64,000 nucleotides of DNA, taken from NCBI GenBank assembly GCA_036365515.1, contig CM070873.1:216861376-216925375 (forward strand). Direction: 5' to 3'. Position 1 is the stretch's first letter. Each line of letters starts with the position of its first letter. The notes under the pieces are model-generated. The model was not told the DNA's origin, did not search any database, and saw nothing but the letters and a program-made list of their open reading frames with translations. The stretch is from Torymus aiolomorphi (taxonomy: Eukaryota > Arthropoda > Insecta > Hymenoptera > Torymidae). The position numbers were made by a program, and so were the translations under genes. Positions 62,812 to 64,000 of this stretch are shown here, in pieces.

Positions 62812-63400
62812 CCCTAGCGGAAATCGTTTCTGTAAAAAACTGTAAATAACTGTAAATAACTGTAAATAAATGTTTGAATTGAGACAGTAATAACAGTTAT
62901 TTACAATTATTTACAGATATTTACAGTTATTTACAGTTATTTATAGTTTTTTACAGTTATTTACAGTTTTTTTAAAATAATTCTGTAGACATGAAGGTAC
63001 TGATAAAAGTTATTAACAGTTATTAACAATTTTTTACAGATATTAACAGTTATTTACAGATATTTACAGTTTATACACAGTAAATTTTTTTCGCTATAAC
63101 AACTTTATTTTTATCAACAAAACTGTAAATAACTGTAAATATCTGTAAATAATTGTAAATAACTATAAATATGTGTAAAAAATTGTTAATAACTATTAAT
63201 AACTTTTATCAGTACCTTCATTTCTACCAGTATTATTTTAAAAAACTGTAAATAACTGCAAAAAACTGTAAATAACTGTAAATAACTGTAAATAACTGTA
63301 AATAACTGTTATTACTGTCTCAATTCAAACATTTATTTACAGTTATTTACAGTTTTTTACAGTTATTTACAGTTATTAACATTTTTTATTTCCGCTAGGG
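62812..63400. mobile_element. Foldback element F4 with 11-bp repeat arms
   Basis: The ends CCCTAGCGGAAAT and its complement are flanked by TA (62810-62811 and 63401-63402). Both arms consist largely of an 11-bp unit, AACTGTAAATA, and its complement. The halves meet near 63105. 589 bp, no gene. Confidence 0.9.
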
Positions 63401-63448
63401 TAACTATCCAAGTGAATCCAGATATAGATCGATTCAAATGGACCTCTC

Positions 63449-63887
63449 AACTAACAAGGAGAGTGCACTCCCTCCGGGAAACTGAATTTAATGTGGCTTT
63501 GAAAGTCGATTTCTGCTATCTAAAAATGAAGTCCAGTGCTCACAATTCCATCAAATGGGCCCTTTTTCTTTAAATATGAGCAATCTAATCTCAAATATGC
63601 TTTATTGAGATTAGATTGCTAAAAATTAGATATCTGAAAATTTGCCCTTTTTTTTAAACGATTTCATGTCATTTTTGTATCATAAATATTTGCAGTGACA
63701 ATCAACAGAAGGGACATCGTTTTAACGAAATAGAGCATATTTGAGATAAAATTGCCCATATTTCCAGAAAAAGCGCCCATTTGACGGAATCTTGAGCACT
63801 GGGCTTTATTTTTAGACAGCAGAGATCGACTTTCAAAGCCCCGTTAAAATCTGTTTTCCTGAGGATGTGTACTCTTCTTGCTAGTTT
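63449..63887. mobile_element. Foldback MITE F5
   Basis: AACTAACAAGGAGAGTGCAC and GGCTTTGAAAGTCGAT are repeated as inverted, diverged copies ending TTGCTAGTTT; the arms are about 150 bp. A second small hairpin, GCAATCTAATCTCAA/TTGAGATTAGATTGC, lies at about 63578-63620. No gene. Confidence 0.85.
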
Positions 63888-64000
63888 ATTTGAAAAATTC
63901 ATATGAATCCATACGAATCCATGTGAATACAGATATATTTTAAGCTATCATTTTACCTATTTTTTCTAGCTGTTTTTTCGGCTGCCTATTTTTTACTGCG

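Noticed and set aside
1..64000. tRNA and rRNA genes
   Set aside because: None seen; the only tRNA-related sequences are primer-binding sites.

Overview
The window is eukaryotic. Genes are split by short, mostly AT-rich GT-AG introns, and nearly everything else is transposable-element DNA. Protein similarity of the two host genes, their short introns and the element mix (mariner, Gypsy, PIF/Harbinger, hAT-like, Helitron, foldback elements) suggest an insect, most likely a hymenopteran such as an ant. That is an inference; species cannot be read from the sequence.

Host genes lie only at 12.8-17.9 kb. Elp3 (+ strand, 9 exons, 547 codons) encodes the catalytic radical-SAM/acetyltransferase subunit of Elongator. 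An SLC17A9-type vesicular nucleotide transporter (- strand, 8 exons, 417 codons) faces it tail to tail with 36 bp between the stop codons. Two small genes outside this island probably belong to transposons: a two-exon Myb/MADF-like ORF (41420-41871) and a THAP-domain ORF (59893-60192).

Layout. 1-2.5 kb: tandem repeats and hairpins. 2.5-4.3 kb: a 90-bp satellite in inverted arms with a foldback MITE inside. 4.3-5.6 kb: a decayed mariner. 5.6-12.5 kb: palindromic elements, two large foldback elements (6576-7509 and 8901-10080), a TTAA-flanked MITE and a solo LTR (8890-11855) that contains the second foldback. 12.8-17.9 kb: the two host genes. 18.0-31.6 kb: a MITE split by a 13-kb, nearly intact Gypsy element (Gypsy-1; LTRs 1325 bp each, TSD GCGT). 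Gypsy-1 carries gag, pol in several frames, and an extra 273-residue Cys-rich ORF between pol and the 3' LTR. 31.6-43.0 kb: nested MITEs, CT-rich repeats, solo LTRs and a chain of TTA-flanked PIF/Harbinger-like elements. 43.07-59.81 kb: one small MITE (8-bp TSD ATCCCAAC) expanded to 16.7 kb by at least seven further insertions, including a satellite-armed hAT-like foldback element (8-bp TSD GGTGGGGG) that contains a composite Gypsy with two unlike LTRs. 59.8-64 kb: the THAP ORF, a Helitron relic and two more foldback elements.

Main points of interest: the accessory ORF of Gypsy-1, with a strong splice-acceptor-like tract before it and a poly(A) run after it; -1 slippery heptamers at the gag/pol junctions; a triplet of leader hairpins with a constant loop and covarying stems in the second Gypsy; and repeated, apparently independent foldback elements whose arms are tandem repeats. 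Element boundaries were set by reading terminal inverted repeats and target-site duplications by eye. Repeat consensus, expression and divergence were not computed.
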